DNA from: Quercus robur | Taxonomy: Eukaryota > Streptophyta > Magnoliopsida > Fagales > Fagaceae | Direction: 5' to 3' | NCBI RefSeq assembly: GCF_932294415.1 | Contig: NC_065541.1 | Coordinates: 55,778,290 to 55,842,289, forward strand | DNA: 64,000 nucleotides | Part shown: positions 11,322-24,308 of the stretch, piece after piece | Layout: each line of letters opens with the position of its first letter | How positions within the stretch are numbered: the first letter of the stretch is position 1 | Position numbers and translations under genes: made by a program | The notes under the pieces: model-generated | Database searches by the model: none | Told to the model about the DNA's origin: nothing | The model's input: the letters and a program-made list of their open reading frames with translations, nothing else

Positions 11322-14300
11322 ATGGAGTCGACGGAGTCTTCTTACGTTTCGTCGCCGGAGGCACCGCGGAAGAGATCTCCTCCGCCACCTAAGTCACCGA
11401 CATCAGGTCTCTCCTGATCCGATCTGCTTTCTCTCTCTCTATAAAATTTTATTATTATTATTTTATATATTTTTTCGGTGCTGAGATTCGTTTTGGTTAC
11501 TTAGATTCAGTGCCATTGTTTTTGTTCATATATTCGTGTTTGTGTGGTAGTGTGTTGAAGAATAATATTAGGTTTGGAACATGTGTTTACCTTTTTTTAC
11601 GTTGAAATTTGAAACCCTAACCCTAAGCCCTAGGCTACTGAGGAAACGAAGGAACAGAGATGGAAACGTAAGATCCCGTGTGTTAGGCCTTGTTTGGTTG
11701 ATGAGAAAGTGTGGTTTGAAATTCTATTTTGAGTTACACCTTTACATCATTTACAATAGCTTTTGGAATATCACTTTTCACTTTTGACCATTCCATTCAT
11801 TCCTTTTCTCTTCAAATATGGTAGAGAATTGTAGCCCAATCTAGCTTGCAAATAATGCTTTTAGATCTTGCTTATGGCCCACTTTTTTCTCTCGTTAATC
11901 TGATAGTTGAGTTGGGGGGATTTGAACCCTGGACATCTCCGTAGGTGCTAGTTGAGCTACAAACTCTTGGCTTATAGCTCACTGCGATTCAGAATCCCAG
12001 CTTCCAAAAGTTATGACACAAAGGCACGTCCTTAACACTTATTTTCGTATTCTTCTTGTATAGGAACATGCGAAAAAGAAGTGATTGCGAGACCCCAGTT
12101 TACTTTTACAGAATTGATATAATAAGTCTCCATTGTATCCTCATTTTTTGACAACTTTTCTTTTGTAGCGATTATGTCTTTATTTGTCAACCAACTTATA
12201 AAGCAAGCTTGTTTATGTGGCCTGCAAACCAAATTAACTTCCACTGGGTAACATTTTGCTGCTTTTCTCTAATCTCCTCCCAAGAAGTACAGCTAAAAAA
12301 TTATGAAAAAAAGAAAAGAAAAAAAAAAAAAGTATTGCTAAATTTCCTATTTGTAGTAGCAACGCATAAAATGACCCTTGAGCTACCTTTCTTTGAATCA
12401 GCTCCATCTCATCTGATCTAGCAGGGGACCATAAACAGTTTCCATTGTGAATAACACTTGATAGTTGACCAAACTTCATGTACAATGGGTCCTCTGGATG
12501 CCAATTATCGTGCCAAAGGAATATGGGTCCTTTGTTTCCCACTCTAAATCTCATTAGATGCCTAGCAATAGTCCTCAGTTGTAGTAGCTTTAAATTATAA
12601 CTTTGTTCTGATCTGCCGCTTTTCTCAACCCCTGCTTGAATAAGATGATTGGTTCTATGCTGAGTTTTCTATTCAATGATTTGCATAATTTTACAGATAA
12701 GTATTTGCTATATGCTTGTGATCTTTTGGTTGTTTTTGCCAATTATGCACTCTGGCCATTTAAATTTGTCCCAGCTTTGTTATTTCTGCTTGTATGTAAA
12801 CAAGATCTAACACATACACACGTACACACATTAACTCTTAATGATATATATTAAATTGCTAATAGTTATAAATTTGTACCAACTTTGTTATTTCAGCTTA
12901 TTGATTCTATTCTCTCATGCTTTTTTCTACTAGATTCAATGGAAAAGCCCACATATATCAGGTTTCTTGTATCAAATGCTGCAGCTGGATCTGTTATTGG
13001 AAAGGGTGGCTCTACAATCACTGATTTTCAGTCACAATCTGGAGCACGAATTCAGTTGTCACGCAATCAAGAATTTTTTCCAGGGACAACTGATAGGATT
13101 ATTATGATATCTGGAGCAATTAATGAAACACTCAAGGCTGTTGAACTGGTTCTTGCCAAATTGCTGAGTGAGGTAATCTTGATGTTTGTTTCAGTCACAT
13201 TTCTTAAAAATTTTTCTACATATATCTGATACTAATTACCGATCAAAAAAAAAAAAAAAAAAATCTGATACTATTTACATTTTTTTTTTTTTTTTTTGGT
13301 TGGGTAGATTCATGCTGAAGAAGGCGATGATGTTGAGCCAAGAACAAAAGTGAGACTTATTGTTCCAAATAGCTCATGTGGTGGCATTATTGGGAAGGCG
13401 GGTTCCACCATCAAGTAAGAAAACCGTACCTTTTAATTTTTCAATCATAAAACATTTTTAGATCTGTGCTCGTAATACTTACCGATAGATGAGCAGTTCT
13501 TCTTGACCATGACATCAAAACTCTTGTGATTGAAATGTTTCTTCTATCTTTTTTCCTTGTCAGAATGGTTGTAGAGTTTCTTCATAATACTCATCTGCAT
13601 GTTCTCTGTTTTTGATGATTAATAGCATTAGTTTTGACTACCAATTTAATTTGGATGATATTGAAATTTGTTTCACACAATTCTAGTTTACCCAGAGATA
13701 GTGGATCTCTAAATTTGTTCACTGCAGTTGTATCATTTCCTTTTCATTGTGAAGATATAAAATTTTTCTTCATGAAAATGGCTGTCATGTACAACATGTT
13801 CAAAAAAATTGATTTTACAGCTTCATAGAGCACTTAAACTATGCCACTTACAAATCTGTGAAGTGCAATTAAGGCTGATAATGAACTTGCTTGTGATGAG
13901 GCAATCCTGCACACATATAGTTGGGTTTCAGAATTGAGAGCAAACTTTGAGGGTTATATAGGCTAGAGGAGATAATTTTTTTGATAGGTAAGTTATGCAC
14001 CTAGTGGGTCTTAAACACATGAAGTCACCCTCCATCTAGCATTTAGAAGGCCTCAGGTGCCAGTTAAGTTGGAGCTCATTGGCAAGGAGATACTATATGT
14101 ATTTGCAAAATGACAACGTTGAAGCTTGTGGTGAGGTACAGCCTGTGTTTTGCTCAGGAAACAAATTATTTCAAGTCCATTTCTTATGCCACCAAAGAAA
14201 ATTTGTCCAAGGTTAAGTGTTTTGTAGTGAATAAATCTTACATGAATTGTATTTTTTTTTTTGGGGGGGGGGGTGGGAGGGTGGTGGTGGTGGTATTATA

Positions 14301-17300
14301 AGGTAAGGAGTTTACATAGTGTTTAACAGGTAAGGGGAAGAATAAGGAAATCCATCCTTTCCAATCTACTTCTCATGCAACTAACAAAATATGTCATTTA
14401 AAATCTTTTATAGTGATTAGGTCTTACTTGAAATTGGACTTGTGTTTAGGAGACTAGAGCATGGGAAATGGAATGAAAAGGAACTTTTTTTTAAAAGAAT
14501 ATTCTTTTCATTCTCTCGTTGGGGAGTTTAATAGGAGGGAATGAAATGGAACCCCTGCTCCAATCCTTTCCCTCTTAAGCCCATTTTTTAATCATTCCAA
14601 AATTTGGATACTTTCTTTCTTTCTTTTTAATTCTATAATTCATTTCCTTTCAAACATCCATACAGGAGAGAGATTAAAGTTTATTCCTTTCTATTCTATC
14701 CATTCCATTAAATTCCTTTTTAACCTCCTAAACATGGTGTTGATGGGCTTCATTAAAATTACTATGCTAAGGATCTTGAATAGCTATTGTTACGTTCTGT
14801 GGTATATAGTCATTAGATTCTCCAAAAAAGTGATAAGAATTAAGAAGCGCACAATGCTAATTGACATTTAGACTTTGTCTCCAGTTACCTTTTTTCTCCC
14901 TGGTAGGGTGAAGAGAGGTTGGGGTTGGGAAGTCTTGAATTACATAATTGATGATTCCTGTAAGTCAACACTCAAGTTGGACTTGGAATACCTTAGGTAA
15001 AGAATAGGTGCTCAAAATTGCAAGATAGAGGTAAATCCCACCCTTTATAAGGTGGATATTGAGTCACCTAGAAGATTAATTGTAGAGAGGGAGTATTTTT
15101 GAGGTCCTCAATCTTCGAGTGTTAATCTACCACATTTGTATTTACTAAATGTATATTTTATTATTGCTCTGGTAATCTTTACTTTTCAGTAGTTGCTCAA
15201 CCCCAGAAAAGCATTGACATATATTGACTGGATAGATGCAAAATATTTCATTATTCCTGGCAGAAATCTTGAGGATGTTTGGGAGCCTTTCTTTCCAAAA
15301 TTTTGGTGTATTTGTGCAGGGAGATTTTTTTGAATGTTTCTAGGTCTTTATGATTCAGACTGATGGACTGTCTTTGTAAACTGACTTAATAAATGATTAA
15401 TGTGGTACAAAGACAAGGAGATTTGTGCTTAGACGGCAGGAAGGCAGGCAGTTTCCAATTTCATTATGGTGCTATTTATTGAGAATGTGCAACAATCTAG
15501 ACCACCATCTTTGTTATAATTTAAACCTTGTAACCACCATTTCTCAACTTTGTTACTTGCAAGGTCAAGTACTTCTTGATTTTGTATTGCAGGTTTCTGT
15601 TTACATATTTGCCTAAAAAAGTGGCTATTGCTGATATCTAGTTTTTCAATTGAGCAGGTCCTTTATTGAAGAATCACAAGCTGGCATTAAGATATCTCCT
15701 CAGGATAATAATTATTATGGGTTGAATGATAGGCTGGTGACGGTTACAGGAACTCTAGATGAACAGATGCGGGCTATTGATTTAATTCTTTCTAAGCTAG
15801 CTGAAGACCCTCATTACTCCCAGTCTATGAATGCTCCGTTTTCATATCCAGGTGTGCCTTCATTTATGAGCTTATCAATTAATGATTCTGTATTTTCACT
15901 CAGCAGCTCATAGTTTTCATATGCTACTAGTGCTTTTCATGTTTTTGTTTTTGTTTTTTAATCTTCTCGGGTCATATGGATTGAGTAATGCTCTTGAGTT
16001 CTAAATGGTGCCCTATTCTGTATTTTTGTATGCGTTTTAGCTAAATTAGCTCCTGTGAAGTGCGAGTTTACAGTTTGGTTAATGCATATTTGGCTCTTGT
16101 TTAGAGTTTTGCAGTGAAAATCTAGTAGAAATGTAGCATGCTATAGATATGTGCAAGGTTTAAAAAATGGACCGGCCGGTTTGACTGTGAATCGATCAAT
16201 TTTCTGGTCTGGTTAAAATAAAAAACTGGAGATTTTTCATTTAAAACCAGAAACTGGCGGTTTGACTGGTAGAATTGGGAAGCAGACTGGTTTTAAACAG
16301 TTCAAGCCAACCCAATGGTCAATGCTCTTTGTCTTTAGTCTTCTTCTCTCTCTAGTCCATCCCCATTCTCTTGTCTCTTCTCCTTTGACGACTTTTGGGA
16401 AATAGCCTGTGTGTGCAGCCTTTGAAAATGACACAAATTTCGCTGGAGAGGAAATAATCATGATTAGTGGTGGTGGTGAGGAGGGGGGAAATGCAATTTC
16501 AGTCACAGCATCACAATTCAGTGGGAAGCAACATCCAGCTGAGTGACGACAACTTTTTTTTTTTGGTTTATTAACATCAGGTGACTATTAGGAATGATGT
16601 GTTTAACTACTAATAGAACATATTAAAGTTGGAATTATTAGAATATTGGAAATTAACCTTACCTCCCATTGAGCCTTTAGAGAGAAAAATTGGATATAAT
16701 ATTGGAAGGCAGCAGAATATTGCATCTGATGAGGTTGATAAGCAGAGTAATCACCGTCACTATTTCTTGATATACATCATCTCCAGCACCAGTATCACTA
16801 CTCCTATTAATTGGGCTGAGGAGCTTAGTGACCTATTTGATGTTAAGAAATTAGTATGTTCCCTAAGAACATGGATTTGGAAAAATAAGAACTGAAAAAT
16901 CTCTTGAGCTGTTTATAGGAAGAAATCACAAAAAATACGAGTTATCCAATGGCAAGAGCAAAAGCCACAATCATCATGATAGGTAATGTTAACCATTTTT
17001 ATAGGAAATGAATTTCAAGTATGTTAGAGATAATGGCTCATATTCTAAATGAGAAAATAAAATGGTTTCTAGTTTAGAATACAGGTCTCATGAGCATAGC
17101 TGTGGAGCAGAGCCAATTAGGCCCAATGCGGCCTTTATTTAAGTTTGTTATGCCTGAGCTGAATAATGGTTTAGGGGATGCAGGGGTGTGGTATTGGGAA
17201 ACTCAATGTACAAGGTTAGGGTTTCTTGGGGTAATATAAATGCACTGTAGACTTATTTTTTATATGGAGGAATCTCAGTCGCTTGCTCCCATGGATGTAG

Positions 17301-20300
17301 GCACACTGCCAAACCACATAGATCCTTGTGTTGATCTTCCCCCCTCCTATCTCGAATTTTCACTAACATTGTTCAGATCTGAAATCTTCAACATAGTAGT
17401 TGACTCCTATACCAATGTTACAAGATGATGAAAGTTGATGTGTAAATTGTAATTAATGAAGAGGATCTCATGAGTGGTTTAGTACTTTAGTTCTCCAAAT
17501 AAGTGAACATTTTATTGAGTTACTAGCTTGCTGGCAAGGTTGGTTTGGTCTAGAATGCCCTTGAGTCTAGTATGCTCTTCAAAATATCATGGGAGGGTAA
17601 CTCTATTGATGAAAAGACTAGGGAGAGAGCAGCTTTAGATGATTTGGCCAATGTGTGGAGGAGAGCAATTAATGCACTGGTGAGGAAGAGTGAATTAATT
17701 TAATTCAAGGGAATAAAAAATTGTAAAGGATGACTTAAAATAACATTAATAGAAGTAGTAAAAAAAGACATGTCAATTAAGGAGGTGATAGAAAGTATGG
17801 TTTTAGATAGGATAGAATGACTTTAAAGAATAAATGTGGTCAACCTTGATTAATATGTTGAGATTCCATAACTGACCCCAAAGTTTTGGGGCTAAAGCTT
17901 GGCAGCGGTTGTTGCTGTTTAACTTCCTGTCCACCGACTAACTGATTTTAAATAGTCTGTTGAGTGAATCTGTTGCTTAAATTTCCTGTAGGTATTATTG
18001 TTTAAATAATTGCTCAAGTATCGTGGACTCCTCTTGAGGGAAAAAAATCTTCATAGAACTAGGTGATATGAACTTAGTAGTTCATTAGCATTTAAGCACA
18101 GATAATATTGAGTTGAGTCAATCAACAAGGCTCATGAAAAGTCTTGTACTAGACATTCTAATGTTCTATGTTTTAAAACTGATTCTAGATGGCCTTCAAA
18201 AATATAAAAGATGGGTAGACCATTCTAGTTTGTAACAAAGGTTCAACATATCCTTAAAAAAAGGGTTTATAGCATGGTTTTATGGTTGCTTATAATGTAC
18301 GCATGGAGTTATTCTAGTAAAGTTTGATATCTAGTAAGTTCTCTTGAACTTGAATTTTAGGTGTTTACTTCTCCGGTTTTCATGGTATGCCATATACACA
18401 TGTGCTTCCTTCTGTTGCAACAGTAGCCCATAACTCAATGAACTATGGACCAAATGGAGCTGGAGGGAAGTTTCAGAACAACAAGGTTTGTTATATTCAA
18501 TAATACTTTAGTTTCATTGATGTTTCTTGATGTTAATTACACTTATTACATATATATCATTTACCTAGGGAGGCTTTATCAACTCATTAGTATACTCCAA
18601 TTTTGCATGCATGGGCACTGATGTTCCAATCTTCAGTGAACTCAATAAAAGACTGTTTTATGTATCATGTTTTCCAGATTATTTGACCTTTTTATATATT
18701 TAAATTATAACCTTGAATATATATATATATATTAAAAACTAATAAGTGATTTTATTAAAGAATTATAAATACTGGAAGAGCACAAAAGGGGCAAATAAAT
18801 ATTACAAACGAAAATTCAGATCCAAAAACTCTTGGAAAAGAAGGGACATGGACAACATCACAAACCAAAATTCAGTCAACTAAGATTTAAAAAATATTGA
18901 TTTAAGCTCAAGAGTGGAATCCTCAACATGGTTAAATGTTCGATAGTTCCTCTCCCTATGAATTAATCTACGTAAAGCAGAGGGCAATTGCTTTCAATCT
19001 GCATTTCAAGAAGTCGTATATCACTATGGACATCTTTCTGTTGCTAAACATTTATAAAAATAAAAATAAAGTTTCTGTTGCTAAACATTTAGCTTGAATG
19101 ATTTGAAAGTTTTTTATACTTAGTTTTTAATAAATTGATTTGGATATTATTATGTCTCCCAGAAAAAAGAATGAATTTAGAAAACTTCACCTGTATTTCA
19201 TGTCCTTCTCCTAGACCATGCTTACTGGAACTGAAATTTGAAGTGGTTTGTTCTAGATATTTTCCACTGCTTTGTTCGTAGACAAAGCAAATATATTAAA
19301 TTAGAATCTTATGTGGTTTTAAGAATATAGTTGAATAACTATATAATTACATAATTGTTGCTGTGTACCTGATTCATAGACTTTAATAGCTTGATGCACA
19401 CTAGAGCAACTCATGGGCTTGATCTTTTAATGTTTCTCTTTCTATCTCCACTTTCTACCACATTAAGATTTTAATATGCGATAAAAAGAAACTATGCTTT
19501 GCAAGTTTAAGATGACAGATTGTTTTCTCTTTCTATCCTGCTTTTCACTGATAGAAACTATGCTTTGCGATCAAAAGAAAGTATGCTTTTCTACTAAATT
19601 GAGAACCAGCAGGGTGGGATGCATGTTCTTTGATAGGACTATTTAGCACAAACCTATCACTTATCAAAAAAATAAACCCTATGTAAAACAAATCTATCAT
19701 CATTTCTGGTGAACCCTAGTGTTGATAACAAAAAGATCCATATCAAATTGAATGTGTTTCTGACCAATCTGGTCTGTCACTGTACAAGCATTATCTTAGT
19801 GAGTGCATTCGTGTCTGTCCTTTTTATTTCATTCAATAATATTTTGGTATTGTTTTGAGATTTTTCAAGTCGGGATGCATTTGCGCCGTGTATGTTTTAT
19901 GAATCATGATTTACAGAAAGGCTTCTGATGTTTTCCAGGAGGATCGAAGTAACTCAGTGACCATTGGCGTTGCAGATGGTCATATCGGGTTGGTTGTTGG
20001 CCGTGGTGGAAGAACCATAATGGAAATCAGTCAGGTATATAACTAGCAAACAGTGTCATTTCACCCATAATATTGCATATGCACTAATTTGACCACTTTG
20101 ATTTTGCAGGTTAGTGGGGCCAGAATAAAGATATCGGATAGAGGTGATTTTATGTCTGGAACATCTGATAGGTAAAAAAGGAATTGCCAATGCCATCGTT
20201 CATCAATTTGCTTGCCTATAGGATTCGTTCTTTGGCAATAAATATTTTAACATCTTGTTGTTTTGTACCTTGTTCTGCAGGAAAGTTACAATCACGGGGT

Positions 20301-20377
20301 CACAAAGAGCAATCCGTGCAGCTGAGTCCATGATAATGCAGAAAGTGGCCTATGCTTCTGAGAGGGTGATGGAGTAG
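11322..20377 (+). CDS. BTR1: Triple-KH-domain RNA-binding protein, BTR1-like (8 exons)
   Basis: Exons 11322-11406, 12934-13172, 13308-13414, 15658-15851, 18361-18485, 19939-20034, 20110-20171 and 20281-20377 join in phase to 334 residues, with GT..AG at every junction. There are three KH domains. KH1 (about 36-105) has GKGG at 51-54, KH2 (about 121-195) has GKAG at 137-140, and KH3 (about 254-325) has GRGG at 271-274. Each GXXG loop contacts single-stranded nucleic acid. The N terminus [13 protein letters not shown] and phrases such as [20 protein letters not shown] match Arabidopsis BTR1 (At5g04430), which binds tomato mosaic virus RNA and restricts it; the plant animal-side relatives are the NOVA/PCBP type. 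A Gly/Asn-rich linker (about 209-250) precedes KH3. Long introns 1, 3, 4 and 5 hold SINE, LINE and MITE debris. No defects seen. Confidence 0.93.
11890..11985 (-). mobile_element. tRNA-derived SINE in BTR1 intron 1
   Basis: The minus strand has a box A-like TAGCTCAACTAGCACC (11944-11959) and a perfect box B, GGTTCAAATCC (11918-11928), the internal RNA polymerase III promoter of plant SINEs. Limits are approximate. Confidence 0.6.
12350..12554 (-). mobile_element. LINE-1 ORF2 relic in BTR1 intron 1
   Basis: A minus-strand frame reads [18 protein letters not shown] and continues [17 protein letters not shown]. This is the segment following the reverse transcriptase in plant LINE-1 ORF2. Only about 65 residues remain, antisense to the host gene. 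Confidence 0.7.
14022..14097 (-). mobile_element. SINE relic in BTR1 intron 3
   Basis: The minus strand reads GCCAATGAGCTCCAACTTAA followed by CTGGCACC, the start of a tRNA-derived SINE. A closely related copy lies at 40530-40645. Box B is degraded. Confidence 0.5.
14443..14734. mobile_element. hAT-type MITE in BTR1 intron 3
   Basis: A 292-bp element with perfect 10-bp terminal inverted repeats, TGTTTAGGAG and CTCCTAAACA. The 8-bp flanks TGGACTTG and TGGTGTTG agree at 6 of 8 positions, consistent with a hAT target-site duplication. The interior is rich in GGAATG/CATTCC and has no ORF. Confidence 0.75.
15852..18360 (+). other. BTR1 intron 4, repeat-like content
   Basis: This 2.5-kb intron includes a GGCCGG/CCGGTTTGAC-rich stretch near 16160-16300 of the kind found in dispersed plant repeats. 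A frame at 16629-16895 is open for 88 codons, but I recognise nothing in it and it lacks coding character. No gene supported. Confidence 0.35.
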
Positions 20378-21860
20378 TTTTCAAATGTTTCCATTCAAAT
20401 TTCTCGTTAAGAATATTTTGGTGACGCTACCTGCAATTTCCTTATAGATATGGTCATTTTTTAAAAATGCATCCACATTCGTTCTCACATGATGATATAA
20501 GTTGGGAGAGATCTGCATACTTTGGTAGGGGCAAGAGCGGAAATTTCCTTTTTGTTGAGAGAGATTATTGTAATAGGGATTTGTATGAGATTATAGATTA
20601 TTTTTCCCAAAGAAAATGTTGGAAAAAGCCATTGTTGATTGACCATATAGAATTGTTAGCTTTATTTATTACTCTGTTCACAGTTGTAATATCTAAATTA
20701 TCAGGTATTATGTCTGACCTATATCTTCATTGGATATTGAGTTTTAACATTTGAAGATTTTTCTAATGGAGCATTTCCGCTGCAACTCAGGATAGTTACG
20801 TACTCTTTGAATAAATTCAAATTCTGTGTCATAATTTTGCGGGTTTCTTCTCAGCCATAGATTTGATACGGACAATCTAAGGAAGCTGGATATGTGAGAC
20901 TCCTGTTTGTAAGTTTGTACTCATATGTTTCACCTTATTTTTAGATTCAAGCACGCCTTTGGTAGCCAAGTTTGGGTTGGTTTGTTTGTTTGTTTTGTTA
21001 TGATTTTTTTGGGCCATTTTGAGTCTCAAAATTTTTCATTCTCCAACCAAAAAAAAAAAAAGTTAGAAAATTTTCATTTTGACTATTTAGGTTTGATTTT
21101 GTTTTCATATTAGGCTTGTTGTACATTTCTATTAGTAATTAGACTGTTAAGTGTCATTTAAACAAATATAATCTGATCATGAATAAATGCATATCTTTCC
21201 CTCTGTCCATATATGGACTTGGTTTTTCTATTTTACTTTATTTAAACAATGGATTTGTTGGATTGGCTGGGATATGAGAAGCTTTTATTTATTTACTATT
21301 TATTTATTTTATTGAAAAAAAAAACGGATAAGATAATAATGGATAAAATAAGATTCAAACTATGTTTGACTATTTCATAAAATAATAGTTCTAAAATATT
21401 GTAGAATGTTGGAATTTTATGTTGTAAATAGAAAAACATATTATTGTGGTCAAATTATTAACTGAAATAAATAGCTAACCCAATATAAAAATGGAATGAA
21501 ACATAAAAGAGTAAAATGAAAATTTTGAAATATAAAATGGTCAAAATGAAAAGACCCCAAAATTTGAGACCCAAAGGAGTACTTTAGACTTTAGAGTTTA
21601 ATTTTGTCCCAATGCAAAGTTGTGAACTGGAAGAAGTGGCTAGCCACAAGCCCACAATTATGGCATGCACTGTTTGGGGAGACAAACTCTCTGGTTCCTA
21701 TGCGCAGGCAACATTTTAATGAACCTATCATCATTGGTTATAGTCTTATAGACTTGTAGTTTGGTGTTTTCTTGCACGGGCGAGGCCGAGACAGGAGTCT
21801 CGAGTCCGAGAGTGTGAAAGCACTGTATGAACCATACAACTTAGGTACTGTAAGTGTTTT
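20378..21860 (+). other. 3' flank of the BTR1-type gene
   Basis: AT-rich sequence that should include the 3' UTR of the KH gene; the poly(A) site is not obvious. No other gene seen. Confidence 0.4.
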
Positions 21861-21861
21861 A

Positions 21862-22749
21862 GAGCATTCATGTTGGTGGAGGTAAAAATTTGGCTATTTA
21901 GCAACTATAAAATTCATTTTATCTATTTTATCTCTTCACTTTATAATACACCAAACATCAATAGATCTATATTTTTAGTTATTTGATTAAAATAATACAA
22001 AGAACTTATTAGAATAATAATAATAAAAACATCCACCACAAACTTCAGGAACCAACCACAACCACCACCACTACCATTGTGGCAACCACAGCTCACGACA
22101 GGAAAAAAGAAAAGAAAAAAGAAATCAATCAACCAGCTCGATCTATCCACACAACCACCACCACCACTGTGGCATAGCCCACAATAGAAAAAGGGAAAAA
22201 AGAAAAAGAAAAAAGAATCAACCAAGCAGCCCGTTTTACCCACACAACCACAACCACCACCACTGTGGCAACCACAGCCCACAGCAAGGAAAAAAAAAAT
22301 TAGCAAAAAAGCTCGATCTACCCACACCCACCTGATCCTAGCCACCACGACGAAACACCCACACCCACCCGATCCTAGCCACCACCACAAACACACCCAC
22401 AACCACCCCCACAAACCAACACCAACGAACCCACCCACCCACACTGATCTACCCACAAACCCACCCACACAGACACCAAACCTAGTGATCCACCCACGAA
22501 CCCACACTGACCCACCACCACGATCCCACCCATGAGAGGAAAATGAGGGAGGTGCTGTAGAGAGAGAGAGAGAGAGAAAAAAAAAAAGGAGAGAGAGAGA
22601 GGAGTACATTTTTTTAATGAGAGAAGAGAGAGAAGAATAAAGAATGAATTTTTTTATACCTTCTTGCTACAGTAAAACAGCTACCCTAGGTTGTTTACAG
22701 TATCAAGAAGGAAAAAAAATTTACCTTTGGCACCACCAATGTTGAGCAC
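21862..22749. mobile_element. DNA-transposon relic, GAGCATTCA family, copy 1
   Basis: The left end GAGCATTCATGTTGGTGG matches the reverse-complemented right end, GTGCTCAACATTGGTGGTGC. The same terminal sequence recurs at 63071 and 63902. The interior carries a CCACC-rich minisatellite and a GA-rich tract but no transposase frame. Confidence 0.6.
22035..22320. repeat. CCACCAC-rich minisatellite, three units
   Basis: Three imperfect units of about 80-100 bp. Each has a run of ACCACC, then TGTGGCA, CACAGCCCAC, an A/G-rich stretch, and CAGCTCGATCTACCCACAC or a variant. A CCCACC-rich tail continues to about 22530. Confidence 0.7.
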
Positions 22750-22806
22750 TAATTGGAGTTTGTGGTGTTACAAATAGCTATTTAGCTTTGTGGTGCTAAT
22801 TCCTAA

Positions 22807-22808
22807 GC

Positions 22809-22855
<47 letters not shown>
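22807..22855. repeat. (CT)n microsatellite
   Basis: About 24 uninterrupted CT/TC dinucleotides. Confidence 0.95.
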
Positions 22856-22858
<3 letters not shown>

Positions 22859-22864
22859 TACCTC

Positions 22865-23853
22865 TAGCGCTTTGTTTGTTTCGCTAGAAAACTTTCTATA
22901 AGGATAGTTTTTCACATTTTCCAGTATTTGGTAGCATTAAAAAAGATTGGTTAACGGAAAACTACTTTTAGTCTGCAGAAAACTCTTATAAAAATGAGAC
23001 TTATTTTCTATAGGTTGTTTTCCAAGATTTTTTTTTGGAAAACAAACTCTCTCTCACATAGTGCATAACTCTTATAAATATTATCTTCTTCTGGCCTAGG
23101 AAAAAATATTTTCTTTCGCTCATTCAGCCTTTCTCACAATAAACTCTCTCACTTCTTCTCCTCCCTTTGTTTCTTCTCTTTTCTCACACCCTCACTGTCA
23201 TCCCTTCTGGTCTCTTTTCTTCTCACAAATTCTCTCTATCTGCCCCTCTTCTCTTTTTTCTCCCCTCTATAACACCATTCTTTAATAAGGTTTTTACTTT
23301 TTTTTTCTCCTCACAGATCGGTCAACGGTTCTATAACAATTTTTGGTATATTTATCATACTATTTGTACTGGATTAGTTTGCCAATAAAATTATTTGGCC
23401 TATATGGCATTTTGAACTATTTAAAATGGAACTTAAGGTTATAATGATTATTTTGAATTATGAGAAGTATGGTTTATATATATATATGATGTATGTTACT
23501 GTTCATATACATGAGTTAGATTAGTATTTGAGATCATGAAAATTGGATAGGTAATTTTGATTGTATCCGTTGTCAAATTTTAGTTTGAAAACCAAATTCA
23601 TTCTTGGTTTTTTTTTTTTTTAATTATTTATTTATATTGATTACATTAGATAGGTTTACATAACACACATATTATACATGTTTTAAATTATATAAGAAAT
23701 GTTATAAAAACTGTGGATACTAAACACCAGAAAACATTTTCAAGTCTATTTTCAAGGTTTTTACCAAACATTAAAAAATGAGATAGTTTTCCAGAAAATG
23801 CTCTCTAATAAATTAATCATTTTTCAGAAAACGCCGAAACAAACGGAGCGTAG
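22865..23853. mobile_element. DNA-transposon relic with GTTTGTTTCG termini
   Basis: The left end TAGCGCTTTGTTTGTTTCG pairs with the reverse-complemented right end, CTACGCTCCGTTTGTTTCGG. Both continue into similar GAAAAC/TTTTC-rich subterminal sequence. It is about 990 bp with no transposase frame. TSD not resolved. Confidence 0.55.
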
Positions 23854-23937
23854 CATGTCAAGAGAGTGATTTAACTTTAATATTTGTAGGCCGGCCTGCT
23901 GTTGTGCATGCATGATATCACTACAATTCATCAATTG

Positions 23938-23939
<2 letters not shown>

Positions 23940-23985
<46 letters not shown>

Positions 23986-24108
23986 GAAATTAAATCATCA
24001 TACTCAAGTTAACAACAACAACAAAGTAACTTTTATTTTATATATATGAGTAATAATACAACAAAGTAACTTTTATTTTATATATATGAGTAATACTAAT
24101 GTAGTAAG
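23940..24108. repeat. Poly-A tract and 40-bp direct repeat
   Basis: About 44 consecutive A residues at 23940-23983 are followed by two head-to-tail copies of a 40-bp unit, ACAAAGTAACTTTTATTTTA plus TATATATGAGTAATA, starting near 24021 and 24061. This lies downstream of the glycine-rich protein gene and may fall in or near its 3' UTR. Confidence 0.8.
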
Positions 24109-24308
24109 GCTAGCTAGTAGTAACAATGCTTAATAATACAGTGCGAATTCGCAGACATGCACGTACGTATGCAACTTCCACCAACACATATTCATGCATA
24201 AGGTAATATGGTGATGACTGATGAGGCTGCTGCAAATTTTATTTTTAGAATTACAAATGCCAAAAGCCAAACCATCAAATGCTACTAAAACAAATAAGCC
24301 TTTTATGT

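Noticed and set aside
16629-16895. 88-codon frame in BTR1 intron 4
   Set aside because: No recognisable domain, inside an intron, and codon use looks non-coding.
21941-22609. 222-codon minus-strand frame rich in Gly, Cys and Trp
   Set aside because: It is produced by the CCACC minisatellite inside a transposon relic, with no signal of a real protein.
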